Origin: Vibrio algarum
GTDB taxonomy: Bacteria; Pseudomonadota; Gammaproteobacteria; Enterobacterales; Vibrionaceae
Assembly (NCBI RefSeq): GCF_028204155.1
Contig: NZ_JAQLOI010000003.1
Coordinates: forward strand, 868,001-932,000
Direction: 5' to 3'
DNA: 64,000 nt
Positions within the stretch are counted from its first letter, which is position 1. Each line of letters opens with the position of its first letter. The notes beneath the pieces were generated by a model that was not told where the DNA came from, ran no database searches, and was given only the letters and a program-made list of their open reading frames with translations. Of this stretch, positions 1-9,337 are shown piece after piece. The translations under genes and the position numbers were made by a program.

Positions 1-212
1 AATTTGCAATGGTTAGCGTTTTTTCATGGCTGATTAGTAGGGAATGGATATTACCTTTCCTGTCCATTTTACATGACTTCTCAATTTTCCAATGAGTGAA
101 TGAACCTACCAGGAAGAGAGTGGTTGCGTCCGACTGAATAGAAAAGTAAAGGCCATGTTCTGTAAAAGTATAATGAATCATTAATTGAATGTTCTCGTGT
201 GGTCACTAAGCG

Positions 213-2018
213 TCATAATTCAAAAGCATAAGCAGCAAGAGGCGGCAGATACAGCTCGACGCTACCAATACCTTTGTTCACTTTTAATTCAAGCGATAGT
301 TGCTGTTCAATCTGTTCTTTGAAGGTGTGTGTCCCTTCCGGTAATGACAGCTGTTGTATCAAGAAGGCAGGTATAATGAGGGTTTCTTTACAGTGTAAAT
401 GCGGATTGAAATTTACCGCAACGAAGGTCGTATGTTTGTCTTTCTGTCTCGCGAATATAAATACATGGTCTTTCATAGATGCTAATTGTTCAGAAAGAGG
501 GGAGTATAAATCAATATAATGCCCCATAAGAGCTGGACTGCTTATGGAGTAGTTGAGTACAGAACTATAAAAGGCTCGAAGGTTTTTCTCCGACTGATTT
601 AGTAGAGCACCATCGAAAGCGCCATTATTCAACCAACGTTGATGATGGGGCACGCTAACGTAGTCAAAAATAGAGGTACGGGAAGGTTGCCCAAATCCTG
701 CATTCTCGAGTGCGGGCTCTCCAACCTCTTGACCAAAATAGACCATAGTAGGAGAGCTACCTATGGTGGCAGAGAGTAACATTGCAGGACGAGCCAAATC
801 AGCATTACCCGCAAATTCTGGTGAAGCGATACGTTGCTCGTCATGGTTTTCTAAAAAGTGCAGCATATGATGTTCTATATCAGCAAGCTCTTTTTGGACG
901 CGAACTATAGAAGAAACGGACTCTTTGTTCTGAATGATCGCTTTTAGCGTGTCGTAGAGGTCGACCTTGTCATATAGATAGTCCATTTTACCTAGCTGAA
1001 TAAAATCACGATATAGATCAGGTTGATATACTTCTGCCATCAAAAACGCGTCGGGGTTTTTTATCTTTATTGTTGAATTCAAATAGCTCCAGAATTCGAC
1101 TGGCACCAACTCCGCTACGTCATATCGAAAGCCATCAACGCCTTTGTCTAACCAAAATAGGGCTATATCTCTAAACTTAATCCATGAATCCGGTAGGCTC
1201 TGATGTTGCCAGAACTCAATATGGGCTTGCACTCCTTCATTGCGGAGGTTTTCCGGTAATTCGGGAAAATCTTTGCTTCCATCTGGTCTTACACCGTAGT
1301 TGATTTTCACGGTTTCATACCAATCGTCTAGTTTTGGTTTTGCTTTGCGCGAGCCATTACCTGTCCACTTAGCTGGGTGTTCAAAATATGGGGTCGTTAA
1401 CGTTGGATGCTCACTTCCACCTAGAGGTTGGAACGCTTCAGGAAAGTCAGGTAGCTCGAAAGACTGCTCTGGAATATAGTAGAAGTTGTTATTTCGGTGG
1501 TACTCAAGTTTTACATCGTCATCCGCACCAAAGTCGTTGGCGTGAATTGGATTATTAAGGCTTTTGTATTGGCGAGCAACATGATTTGGAACAATGTCGA
1601 TAATTACTTTTAGCCCGGCGCGATGCGTTCGCTCTATCAAGGCCTCAAATTCTTCCATACGTTCTTCTGCATTATCAGCCAAATCGGGGTTAACCTGAAA
1701 ATAGTCTTTTATTGCATATGGGGAGCCAGCTCGCCCTTTTACAATAGAGGGGTGGTCGTGCCCTACACCAATATCCGTGTAATCCCCAATAATTGCATGA
1801 TGTAGCACACCGGTGTACCAAATATGAGTAACACCTAACTCTTTAATTTGTTGCAGTGCAAAGTCTGTAAAATCAGAAAACTTGCCGACGCCGTTTATTT
1901 CCTTTGTGCTCCATGGAATGTTGTTCTGTTCAGAATTGCCAAAAAGCCGAGTAAAAACATGATAAATCACTTTTTTATCTACATAGGCGGACATTTTTTG
2001 TGTATCAAGAGCGTTCAT
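213..2018 (-). CDS. Alpha-amylase family glycosidase (GH13), cytosolic
   Basis: A 601-residue glycoside hydrolase of the alpha-amylase clan that should cleave or rearrange alpha-1,4-glucans. The four classic GH13 regions are visible: VIIDIVPNHV near residue 138, GFRYDVAEL with the nucleophile Asp300, FLMAEVYQP with the acid/base Glu329, and FLENHDEQR with Asp393. There is no signal peptide, so it acts in the cytoplasm, probably on maltodextrins imported by the maltose transporter. It stands alone, divergent from the Sel1 gene. The start is the ATG at 2018; another Met lies nine codons in. The exact substrate (starch, maltodextrin, trehalose-like) cannot be read from sequence. The family assignment is firm, the specificity is not. 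Confidence 0.9.
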   Translation of the reverse strand: MNALDTQKMSAYVDKKVIYHVFTRLFGNSEQNNIPWSTKEINGVGKFSDFTDFALQQIKELGVTHIWYTGVLHHAIIGDYTDIGVGHDHPSIVKGRAGSPYAIKDYFQVNPDLADNAEERMEEFEALIERTHRAGLKVIIDIVPNHVARQYKSLNNPIHANDFGADDDVKLEYHRNNNFYYIPEQSFELPDFPEAFQPLGGSEHPTLTTPYFEHPAKWTGNGSRKAKPKLDDWYETVKINYGVRPDGSKDFPELPENLRNEGVQAHIEFWQHQSLPDSWIKFRDIALFWLDKGVDGFRYDVAELVPVEFWSYLNSTIKIKNPDAFLMAEVYQPDLYRDFIQLGKMDYLYDKVDLYDTLKAIIQNKESVSSIVRVQKELADIEHHMLHFLENHDEQRIASPEFAGNADLARPAMLLSATIGSSPTMVYFGQEVGEPALENAGFGQPSRTSIFDYVSVPHHQRWLNNGAFDGALLNQSEKNLRAFYSSVLNYSISSPALMGHYIDLYSPLSEQLASMKDHVFIFARQKDKHTTFVAVNFNPHLHCKETLIIPAFLIQQLSLPEGTHTFKEQIEQQLSLELKVNKGIGSVELYLPPLAAYAFEL

Positions 2019-2449
2019 TTTTATTTGATGGTCCTTGTTATCTATTACTTATTTGACTAAAAAACTGACTTTATGCGGATTTGCTTAATACTATCTGTAT
2101 ATAAAATGAAAAAGGTGCTTTGGGTAGTGGTGTAGATAAATCTAACTAGGATCTGACAAGTAAGGCATAAAAGCGGTTCATAATACCATTAATGATGCTC
2201 CAATAGTGTAAACCGGATGTTCGTGTTTAACGGGTTGTGAGCCGAAACGAGGCTTAGATAATAACTAAACAAAGTTCTTGGTTTTGACACGAAAGCAGAG
2301 TGCTAGCCTATAGAAAAAGTTAGCAATAGTTTATAGTGTTTCTTTTGTTATTAAACGCATGATGTTTCCTAAATCAAACCAATCGTTCGTTTTGATAAGT
2401 TTTTAATAATCAATAACTACTCATGTTGCAAAAGGCTGCAAATTAATAA
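2019..2449. other. Divergent intergenic region, no gene seen
   Basis: This 431-bp AT-rich stretch separates the minus-strand amylase from the plus-strand Sel1 gene and must carry both promoters. I saw no convincing ORF, hairpin terminator, MalT box or CRP site in it. Confidence 0.5.
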
Positions 2450-3586
2450 ATGAATTTTATGACTATCGCCATTGGGGCCACAGGTGTATCACTTCTTTTT
2501 ATTGTTGGCTGGATGGCTTCACTATCTGCTAAGAAGAAAAGACTCGCTGAAGAAAAAATCGAGCGCGAACGCATGTATCGGCGAGCGATTGAAAGACAGC
2601 GGCATGAAGAGAAAAAAGAACGCCTATTTAAGGCTGAAACAGGCCATATACCTACTCAACTTTATTTAGCTAAAGAGGCAGAGATCCAAAATCCTAGAGA
2701 AGCTCTTTATTGGTATGAGCAAGCTGCCGCACAAGAGAATGAAATGGGCATGTACGGTGTGGTTCGAGTATGTGGTCGTGCAAAAGAAGATATTGTCCTT
2801 ATCGAAAAGTCCAAATTTTGGCAGACCGCAATAGAGGCCCATAACGGTAATGTCTTAGCCAAATTTGAGATGGGTAAAGCCTTGATTGGTGGTAAAGGAA
2901 TTGAAGCCAATATAGAGAAGGGCATTGCCACAATCGAAGAAGTAGCGAATGGGGATCACATTGAAGCTCAGATCTACATGGGCGATTGGTACAATGCTGA
3001 AGCTAATTTACATCCTAACCCTAAATTATCTGCGGAGTGGCATTTTAAGGCGGCTCAGCAAGATAGTATAGAAGGACAGATAAAACTCGGTGAACATTAT
3101 CGAGATGGTATTGGGGTTGAAAAAAATATCTTACGCGCGACTTATTGGTATGAGTTAGCAGCAGAGCAAGCCGATCCGAGAGCCCAGTATTTTGCTGGAG
3201 ATATCTGGATTGGGAGAGGTTCAAAAGGTAACGCTATTGCGTACTTATGGTTGTATATTTCAGCGTATTTCGGATATGAAAAGGCAAAAGCGAGAAGGGA
3301 TGATGTAGGTAATATTCTTGGTGTTGATGCGGTGGTAGGGCTTCAAGAAATGGCAAAACCTTTGCTGAGAAAGTTGGCAGATGGAGCAATTGAAAAGCAT
3401 TCTATGATCAAAGCGCTAAATAAACTCTATAAGCGATCAACCTATTTTCCTGAAATAGATGGCAATGAATTTTTAGTATACGAGAAGAACAATGCTGAAA
3501 CAGAAAACAAAGAAGCAGACGAGAAGCAAAACAAGGATTCAGGTGGAGGATTAGATTTTTCTATTTCACCGATTGATAAGCAATAA
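2450..3586 (+). CDS. Sel1-repeat (TPR-like) membrane-anchored protein
   Basis: A 378-residue protein with an N-terminal membrane segment (about residues 5-25) followed by a highly charged Lys/Arg/Glu helix (about 28-65), then Sel1-like repeats to about residue 285. Repeat hallmarks are YWYEQAAAQ, a GKGIEANIEKG stretch and YRDGIGVEKN followed by ATYWYELAAEQADPRAQY. The C-terminal tail is acidic and low in complexity. There is no cleavable signal, so the repeats probably face the cytoplasm as a protein-interaction scaffold. It is monocistronic and ends at a hairpin terminator. No specific function can be named. Confidence 0.8.
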   Translation: MNFMTIAIGATGVSLLFIVGWMASLSAKKKRLAEEKIERERMYRRAIERQRHEEKKERLFKAETGHIPTQLYLAKEAEIQNPREALYWYEQAAAQENEMGMYGVVRVCGRAKEDIVLIEKSKFWQTAIEAHNGNVLAKFEMGKALIGGKGIEANIEKGIATIEEVANGDHIEAQIYMGDWYNAEANLHPNPKLSAEWHFKAAQQDSIEGQIKLGEHYRDGIGVEKNILRATYWYELAAEQADPRAQYFAGDIWIGRGSKGNAIAYLWLYISAYFGYEKAKARRDDVGNILGVDAVVGLQEMAKPLLRKLADGAIEKHSMIKALNKLYKRSTYFPEIDGNEFLVYEKNNAETENKEADEKQNKDSGGGLDFSISPIDKQ

Positions 3587-3635
3587 ATGAATTTTTTTCT
3601 GAAATTTAGTTGAAAAAAACCTGCCGATTTGAAGT

Positions 3636-3675
3636 GACCCCCAATAGTTGGACACCAATTATTGGGGGTCTTTTT
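3636..3675 (+). terminator. Rho-independent terminator after Sel1 gene
   Basis: A 10-bp perfect stem GACCCCCAAT / ATTGGGGGTC is followed by TTTTT on the plus strand. It lies between the convergent Sel1 and sstT genes. The minus strand lacks a T-run, so it mainly serves the Sel1 gene. Confidence 0.75.
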
Positions 3676-3688
3676 ATGGGCCAAGCCG

Positions 3689-4900
3689 TTATGCTTGTTC
3701 CGACTTACAAACTGCAGCAGTAAATACAACGTCAGTTGAGCTATTTAGTGCCGTTTCAGCTGAATCTTGAATTACACCAATGATAAATCCTACACCTACG
3801 ACCTGCATCGCGACATCATTAGAAATACCAAATAGGCTACATGCTAGTGGGATAAGTAATAGAGAACCACCAGCCACACCAGAAGCACCACATGCAGATA
3901 CGGATGCAACAATACTGAGAAGTAAAGCTGTTGGTAAGTCAATTTCAATACCCATCGTGTGTACAGCTGCTAGCGTTAGTACCGTAATAGTAATTGCTGC
4001 ACCAGCCATATTAATGGTTGCACCTAGAGGAATTGACACTGAATAAGTGTCTTCATCTAGTTCTAGTTTTTCGCATAAAGACATGTTTACTGGGATGTTA
4101 GCAGCACTAGAGCGAGTGAAGAAGGCTGTTACACCACTTTCACGTAGACACCTGAATACGAGTGGGTATGGATTTTCTTTGGTTTTAACCCAAACGATGA
4201 CTGGGTTAACAACAAGTGCAATTATAAGCATTGCGCTTAGCAGAACCACTAGTAGCTGGGCATAACCAGCCAGAGCTGCAAATCCTGTCGTTGCAAAGGT
4301 GCTAGCAACTAAACCGAAGATACCAAATGGTGCTAGGCGAATAATAAAGCGAACGATTTGAGATACGCCGTGGCTTAAATCTTCAAATACAGCTTTCGTT
4401 GTTGCAGATGCATGATGTAATGCTAGACCAAGACCAACGGCCCATACCAAAATACCGATATAGTTAGCTTCTTTTAACGCATTGATAGGGTTATCAACCA
4501 GTTTAAATAGAAGGGTATGAAGAACTTCACCAATACCTTGTGGTGGAGTAGTACCTTCAGCACCAGCAACTAAAGTCAGGGTTGTTGGAAACGCAAAGCT
4601 GAGCAGAACGGCAGTAAGCGCAGCGGTAAACGTACCTATCAAATATAAAACAATGATAGGACGCATATGTGTATGTTGGCCTTGTTTTTGATTGGCGATA
4701 GAAGCGGCTACAAGAATGAATACTAAAATTGGAGCAACAGCTTTTAACGCACCTACGAATAGGCTACCGATCAAACCGGCATCTTTGGCATTTTCTGGCG
4801 AAATAGTAGCAAGCATTACACCGAGTACAATACCGACTAAAATTTGGAGCACAAGATTGCCACTAGCAAATCTAGCGACGAGAGTGTTGTTGTTTTGCAT
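3689..4900 (-). CDS. sstT: Serine/threonine:Na+ symporter SstT
   Basis: A 403-residue polytopic inner-membrane protein of the dicarboxylate/amino acid:cation symporter family (DAACS). It matches SstT in length and in signature stretches: TRSSAANIPVNMSLCEKL (the serine-rich re-entrant loop), SIPLGATINMAGAAI, and the C-terminal GFIIGVIQDSAETALNSSTD. It imports serine and threonine with sodium. It is a single-gene unit, convergent with the Sel1 gene and followed upstream by about 250 bp without genes. Family and orthologue are both confident. Confidence 0.93.
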   Translation of the reverse strand: MQNNNTLVARFASGNLVLQILVGIVLGVMLATISPENAKDAGLIGSLFVGALKAVAPILVFILVAASIANQKQGQHTHMRPIIVLYLIGTFTAALTAVLLSFAFPTTLTLVAGAEGTTPPQGIGEVLHTLLFKLVDNPINALKEANYIGILVWAVGLGLALHHASATTKAVFEDLSHGVSQIVRFIIRLAPFGIFGLVASTFATTGFAALAGYAQLLVVLLSAMLIIALVVNPVIVWVKTKENPYPLVFRCLRESGVTAFFTRSSAANIPVNMSLCEKLELDEDTYSVSIPLGATINMAGAAITITVLTLAAVHTMGIEIDLPTALLLSIVASVSACGASGVAGGSLLLIPLACSLFGISNDVAMQVVGVGFIIGVIQDSAETALNSSTDVVFTAAVCKSEQA

Positions 4901-5094
4901 GGAATTACCTAATTATTATTTAGAATTTTATTTTGTCGAACTCTATTTTTTCCATCATAGATAAACGACCTGCATATTCTATGACAGATAGAGAATCTGT
5001 CTATAATTAAGTCTATATTAAGCAAAATAAGTGCAGTTTGTGTGATAACGTAGGTGTTTGTATTTATTTTGTGTTACGTTTTGGTTAATAAAAT

Positions 5095-5134
5095 GAAAAA
5101 GACCCAAGATAATATTCTTAACTCGGGTCTTTTA
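5095..5134 (-). terminator. Bidirectional hairpin terminator downstream of rsgA
   Basis: Plus-strand AAAAAGACCCAAG and CTCGGGTCTTTT form a stem with one mismatch, with A and T runs on both sides. It sits 20 bp beyond the rsgA stop. Confidence 0.75.
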
Positions 5135-5153
5135 TTAGCACGCTAGCAATCGT

Positions 5154-6202
5154 TTACGCGCCGTCGCCTTTTTTCATACTCCGACTTTCTTTTGCCACCG
5201 TTCGGTACATTTTGCTCAATTGTTTACCGTGGGCTCTTTGTTCCGAGATTGTTGCTGTATTTCTTGCTTGCTCTCTCATTAACTTAAAATAGTTCTCCAC
5301 TCTACGTGGGTCGATAGTTCCCGCATCAAGCGCTTTTTGTATTGCACAACCTGGTTCGCTTTGATGCAGACAGTCTGAAAATCGGCATTGACCAGCAATG
5401 TCTTCAATATCCGCAAATGTTTCAGCTACGCCAGACTCGCAGTCAGTTAACTGCAACTCTCGCATTCCTGGAGTATCGAGTAGTAGGGCACCCGATGGCA
5501 TCATATGCAGCGTTCTTGAGGTGGTGGTATGTCGGCCTTTACTATCATCTTCTCGAATAGAACCCGTTGATTGCAGGTTGTTATTCAATAAGGTGTTTAC
5601 TAGAGTCGATTTACCAACACCGGAAGAGCCTAAAAATGCAACAGTTTTGCTCTGTTTGCACCAGCTTAATAAGCCTTTGGTGCTGTCACTATCTAATGCA
5701 TTGACGACTTCTATTATAAGCATTTTATCAAGGGCTTGAACTTGAGCTTTTTTTCATCTACATCGCTACATAAATCTGCTTTCGTCAGGATCACGACGGC
5801 TTCGACCTCGGTCTCATGAGCGATAGATAAATAGCGCTCAATTCGGCTAAGATTAAAATCCTGATTAAGTGAACAAACAACAAAAACCGTATCTATGTTG
5901 GATGCGATAAATTGTTCTGTCGCTTTTGGCCCCGCAGCCTTACGTCGAAATAGAGAGCTTCTTTCTAATAGTCGAACCAATTGGTTTGAACTATCTATGA
6001 GTATCCAATCACCTACCGTCATATGTGGTAAAGAATGGTGAATCGGTAACGATAATAAACCTTGTTCACATAACAGCTCGTAGCCAGAGCGGTGATGCGC
6101 AGATACGCGAGCAATGCGGTTTTGCTCGTAGTCTTCTAATGTCAATTGTTGTTGAAAATATGGTTGCCAACCAAGTTGTGGCAATGTGAATTTTGAATTC
6201 AT
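5154..6202 (-). pseudogene. rsgA: Ribosome small subunit-dependent GTPase RsgA (one frameshift)
   Basis: A circularly permuted GTPase that helps mature the 30S subunit. Motif order is as expected: N-terminal OB-fold, G4 (TKAD) first, then G1 GSSGVGKST and G3 DTPG, then a zinc site CX4CXHX5C (CRFSDCLHQSEPGC). The gene is split into an upstream part (6202 to about 5717) and a downstream part (5723 to 5154). Adding one A to the A7 run at 5748-5754 joins them into exactly 349 residues. I chose the ATG at 6202, which has CCAGGG upstream, over the longer start at 6286. The break spells A AAA AAG, a classic -1 slippery heptamer, so slippage is possible, but the window has many homopolymer breaks. 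Confidence 0.85.
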
Positions 6203-6459
6203 TATATAAACCCTGGATGTGGCAAGGCACATCTGTGTTTTTAGATCAGGGGCGAATAACGATTGTTTCAATCTCATTTGATGCATTTAAATATGAGATT
6301 TGAAAAATAGAATGTTGACCCCGGTAAATTTTAATCACCGGACGACAGGAAGGGATGAGTTTACACTCTTTATACCTTAGCTATCACCGAGTGGGTTTGG
6401 GTTACAATCATTTTGTGTCCTCCATGTATTACATTGTTTAGGTTACATAAGAATGATAA

Positions 6460-6490
6460 CAAAAGAGGGACACCATAAGTAACCCCTCTG
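6460..6490 (-). terminator. Terminator after copper-chaperone operon
   Basis: On the minus strand AGAGGG, a 14-nt loop and CCCTCT are followed by TTTGTT, 31 bp beyond the PCuAC stop codon. The stem is short, so support is moderate. Confidence 0.55.
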
Positions 6491-6520
6491 CATGAAAACT
6501 TGATCTATTGAACGTGGCTG

Positions 6521-6970
6521 TTAATGTTTCATCATTCCTTTCATTACCTTTTTGATTTTGGCCGTAAAGGATTGGCTTTCTCCGTTGGCGAAGTTCACTG
6601 TTACATCTATCTGCCCACCTTCTTTGAAATCTTGCTGAAGTTCAAATAGCATTATATGTAATCCTCCAGGCTTAAGTACGGTCTGTCCCTGTGCAGGAAT
6701 ACTGATTGAATCTACTTGACGCATCTTCATCACATCTCCATCCATTACATGAGTGTGAAGTTCCACTTTACCAGCGGCTGGTGTAGAGGCAGAAACAATA
6801 CTTCTTTCTACATTATCACTATTGTTTAAAACTAAAAAAACAGCGCTGGTTGGAGCGTTGGGTGGTGTTGCTCTAGCATAAGGGTGGTCAATGATCACGT
6901 CAGATGCAAACGCAAATGAAGATAATAATAAAGATAATGTCGAGGCTAAAATTACGGATGTTTGTTTCAT
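6521..6970 (-). CDS. Periplasmic copper chaperone PCu(A)C family
   Basis: A 149-residue secreted protein with a Sec signal peptide (about residues 1-22, ending SSFAFA). It has the copper-binding pattern of the PCu(A)C (DUF461) family: a His/Met cluster LHTHVMDGDVMKM and the later GGLHIMLFEL. These chaperones deliver Cu(I) to the CuA site of cytochrome c oxidase in the periplasm. The gene is last in a minus-strand operon behind an SCO1-type protein, the usual partner. The C-terminal tail is basic and Met/His-rich (KKVMKGMMKH), which may add metal ligands. Confidence 0.88.
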   Translation of the reverse strand: MKQTSVILASTLSLLLSSFAFASDVIIDHPYARATPPNAPTSAVFLVLNNSDNVERSIVSASTPAAGKVELHTHVMDGDVMKMRQVDSISIPAQGQTVLKPGGLHIMLFELQQDFKEGGQIDVTVNFANGESQSFTAKIKKVMKGMMKH

Positions 6971-7023
6971 TTTAATTTCCCTTTAAATTGGCGAATGTTA
7001 CCTTCGCTTTTTATGGTTGCTGC

Positions 7024-7635
7024 TTAGTTTTCTTTTAGTACATCTTCTATGGCCGCGACAATAGGGCTTGGGTTCATTGTGTGAGCGACCTGAGTGATTA
7101 ACGTGCCATCAGGTTTTAAGAAATAGAAATACGAACTATGGTCAACGACATAACCGATAGCGGAATCTTCTAATTCTGTTTTTCTAAAGATGACGCCATA
7201 ATGATCAGCGATTGGCTTCGTTATTTCCATCGGGGCTGAAAACCCTTCGATAGTTTTATGAAAATATTGGGCGTATTGATGGGCAGCGTTTGCTTCATCT
7301 CGTTCTGGGTCGATAGAGATAAACATTGGCCTAAGTTTTATCAATTGCTCTTCACTAATAGTGCTAAGTGCACCTGACAACATGGCAAGTGATGTTGGAC
7401 AAACATCAGGGCAACGCGTGTAGCCAAAATATACAACCCGAATTCTGTCATCAGACACATCAAAAATGTGTGTTTCACGATCATCCTTACCATTAAAGAC
7501 AGGATCTTTTATGATCTGTTGCGTTGCTTTTTGCTGTTGTTCTAGCGCAACTTCGTCTTGCATTTCCATATAAACTTTTAAGCTATAACCAAGTACAAAG
7601 GCGATAACTATGACTAGAGACCAATTTCTACTCAT
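7024..7635 (-). CDS. SCO1/SenC family copper protein
   Basis: A 203-residue thioredoxin-fold protein with one N-terminal membrane anchor (about residues 5-20). The metal site is complete: the CxxxC motif in YTRCPDVCPTSLAML and the distal His in VVDHSSYFYFL. SCO proteins metallate or reduce the CuA site of cytochrome c oxidase. Its start overlaps the end of the upstream gene by four bases (ATGA), and PCu(A)C follows 53 bp downstream, so the three genes form one copper-delivery operon. Confidence 0.9.
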   Translation of the reverse strand: MSRNWSLVIVIAFVLGYSLKVYMEMQDEVALEQQQKATQQIIKDPVFNGKDDRETHIFDVSDDRIRVVYFGYTRCPDVCPTSLAMLSGALSTISEEQLIKLRPMFISIDPERDEANAAHQYAQYFHKTIEGFSAPMEITKPIADHYGVIFRKTELEDSAIGYVVDHSSYFYFLKPDGTLITQVAHTMNPSPIVAAIEDVLKEN

Positions 7636-8057
7636 CTTTCCATCCTAATTGCGGGATAAACTTCACTGTTGCCGTCGGATAATGTTCCTATCCAAGTCAT
7701 TTTATCTTGTGTGCAAACGGGTAACATTATGTTACCTATATATGATCCGTCTGATTGTTTAGTTAATTGGTACTTAGCGATACCCATATCCATCTCAAGA
7801 CCCTGAAGAGAAAGCAATAACGTATCGCTAGCAGCATTGTCCCAATGCACTTCAATCTTGCTTTCTACTAAAGGTTTGGCATTGTCATGTTCAAGGGTGA
7901 CGGCCACCCCATCTTGTATACATGTTTTGGTTGAGAGCATACAGTACTTGTCGATATCTATTGGATTATGGTCTTGACTCAATGACTTGATTAAGTCGGG
8001 GGCAATAAAGCCAAGAGCGACCGCGCTAGTAACTATTAATATTTGAATAATCTTCAT
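7632..8057 (-). CDS. Small secreted protein of the copper-delivery operon
   Basis: A 141-residue protein with an N-terminal hydrophobic segment (about residues 4-22), so exported or membrane-anchored. It has a Cys pair (YCMLSTKTC) near residue 40, a later Cys (PVCTQDK), and a beta-rich middle (KIEVHWDNAASDTLLLSLQG). I do not recognise a named family with certainty. The beta-sandwich character and position ahead of SCO1 and PCu(A)C suggest a periplasmic partner in copper handling. It is first in the operon and its stop overlaps the SCO1 start. Confidence 0.7.
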   Translation of the reverse strand: MKIIQILIVTSAVALGFIAPDLIKSLSQDHNPIDIDKYCMLSTKTCIQDGVAVTLEHDNAKPLVESKIEVHWDNAASDTLLLSLQGLEMDMGIAKYQLTKQSDGSYIGNIMLPVCTQDKMTWIGTLSDGNSEVYPAIRMER

Positions 8058-8146
8058 TGTGACAAACCATAGGGTTCAATAACTTAATATATTAACATGA
8101 TGATAGTGAAATTTTACAATATCTGTTAGTAAGTTGTGAATTTTAT

Positions 8147-8183
8147 TAAAAAAAGAACGCGTTAAGACTTGCGTTCTTTTTTA
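8147..8183 (-). terminator. Bidirectional terminator between DUF368 gene and copper operon
   Basis: Plus-strand AAAAAAGAACGC, a 10-nt loop and GCGTTCTTTTTT form a perfect stem with A/T runs on both sides. It lies 14 bp beyond the DUF368 stop on the minus strand. Confidence 0.8.
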
Positions 8184-8196
8184 AAAATCTGACGGT

Positions 8197-9111
8197 TTAG
8201 GCTTTGTCGGAAAACTGCTCTAAAAGTAGCACGAGTACTACCGCTGACAGCATCATAACAATGGAGAGGAACAACTGATGTGGCTGAGAAGTTAGCGCTT
8301 CAAATTGAAACGGTGTTAGGTTTTCTTGTATTAAAGGTACCTGTTCGCCATGGGAATTTACGCGCCAACTAATGGTTTCTTTCCATGGCCATATCTTTGG
8401 CAATGTTCCTATCATTAAGCCTGTTAGAAACATTAATGTGGAATCTCTAAAGGTTTTGAGAAGCCAAGAGAGTAAATGAGAAAAGGTGAGTAATCCTAAT
8501 ACGCAGCCAGAAGCAAATAATAGGAGTATATCGAGTTGTATTGACTTAGCTGCGCCTAATATAGGGGTGTACATGCCTAATAATAGAAGAATAAAGCTGC
8601 CTGAAATACCAGGTAATATCATCGCACAGATAGCAATAGCGCCAGCGAGGACGAAATTGACACTGGTTGGGTCCATTTCTAACGGTTTCAACACGGTAAT
8701 GAAAAACGCAAATGCGATACCGAATATTGTGACAATAGCGCGAACAATGTCTTTTTTCTCAACTTGTTTCACTATGTGAAAAACAGAGACTAGGATGAGC
8801 CCAAAGAAAAACGACCAAAGTGGGATTGGATGTGTAACTAACAGCCAAGAGATTAGTTTAGCTAAGGTCAAAATACTTGTAATAATCCCGCCAAATAAGC
8901 AGATCAGAAAAAAGCCATTTATATGGCGAAATGCGGCCTTAAATCCTTCTTGTTTCCACAATACCAATAGTTTCGGATTCACTCTTCGTATGCTCTCTAA
9001 AAGGGTGTCGTAGATACCAGTAATAAAAGCAATAGTGCCACCAGATACACCGGGGACAACATCGGCAGCCCCCATCGCCATTCCTTTGAAGAAGGTAATT
9101 AAATAATTCAT
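8197..9111 (-). CDS. DUF368 family polytopic membrane protein
   Basis: About 304 residues and roughly eight membrane segments. The DUF368 hallmark, two related PG(V/I)SG motifs in an inverted-repeat arrangement, is present: MGAADVVPGVSGGTIAF near the N-terminus and MILPGISGSFILLLLGMY in the middle. Members of this family have been linked to undecaprenyl-phosphate recycling, which I treat as a family-level hint only. A longer reading from a TTG at 9153 exists, but the conserved family N-terminus starts at the ATG at 9111. It is a single-gene unit that ends at a terminator. Confidence 0.85.
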   Translation of the reverse strand: MNYLITFFKGMAMGAADVVPGVSGGTIAFITGIYDTLLESIRRVNPKLLVLWKQEGFKAAFRHINGFFLICLFGGIITSILTLAKLISWLLVTHPIPLWSFFFGLILVSVFHIVKQVEKKDIVRAIVTIFGIAFAFFITVLKPLEMDPTSVNFVLAGAIAICAMILPGISGSFILLLLGMYTPILGAAKSIQLDILLLFASGCVLGLLTFSHLLSWLLKTFRDSTLMFLTGLMIGTLPKIWPWKETISWRVNSHGEQVPLIQENLTPFQFEALTSQPHQLFLSIVMMLSAVVLVLLLEQFSDKA

Positions 9112-9226
9112 TAATAGATAGTTTTTAGATTGAAGTAACGGAGGAGTATACAAGATTTGTCTATCGAGAGAAAAGAGTCCTTACATTACTTATTTGCAAC
9201 AAATGTCATAGTAAATTGCACTTAAT

Positions 9227-9253
9227 TTGCAAAATGCAATTTGCAAAATGCAA
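9227..9253 (+). promoter_or_regulatory. Two LuxO-binding sites upstream of qrr
   Basis: Two perfect copies of TTGCAAAATGCAA (9227-9239 and 9241-9253) match the LuxO site TTGCA-W3-TGCAA. They lie about 80 bp upstream of the sigma-54 promoter, as expected for enhancer binding. Confidence 0.9.
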
Positions 9254-9313
9254 ATAAAGCGAGATGACTATCAAAAGACCTATAAATATGGGGAAAAATA
9301 CCATATAAAAAGC

Positions 9314-9329
9314 TGGCATGGATGATGCA
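9314..9329 (+). promoter_or_regulatory. Sigma-54 promoter of qrr
   Basis: TGGCATGGATGATGCA has the invariant GG and GC separated by ten bases. Predicted transcription start is about ten bases downstream, at the first G of the Qrr hairpin. Confidence 0.9.
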
Positions 9330-9337
9330 ATACTACA

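Noticed and set aside
3631..3675. The hairpin containing GACCCCCAATAGTTGGACAC resembles ends of IS3-type elements.
   Set aside because: No transposase, second end or target duplication is visible; it is fully explained as a terminator of the Sel1 gene.
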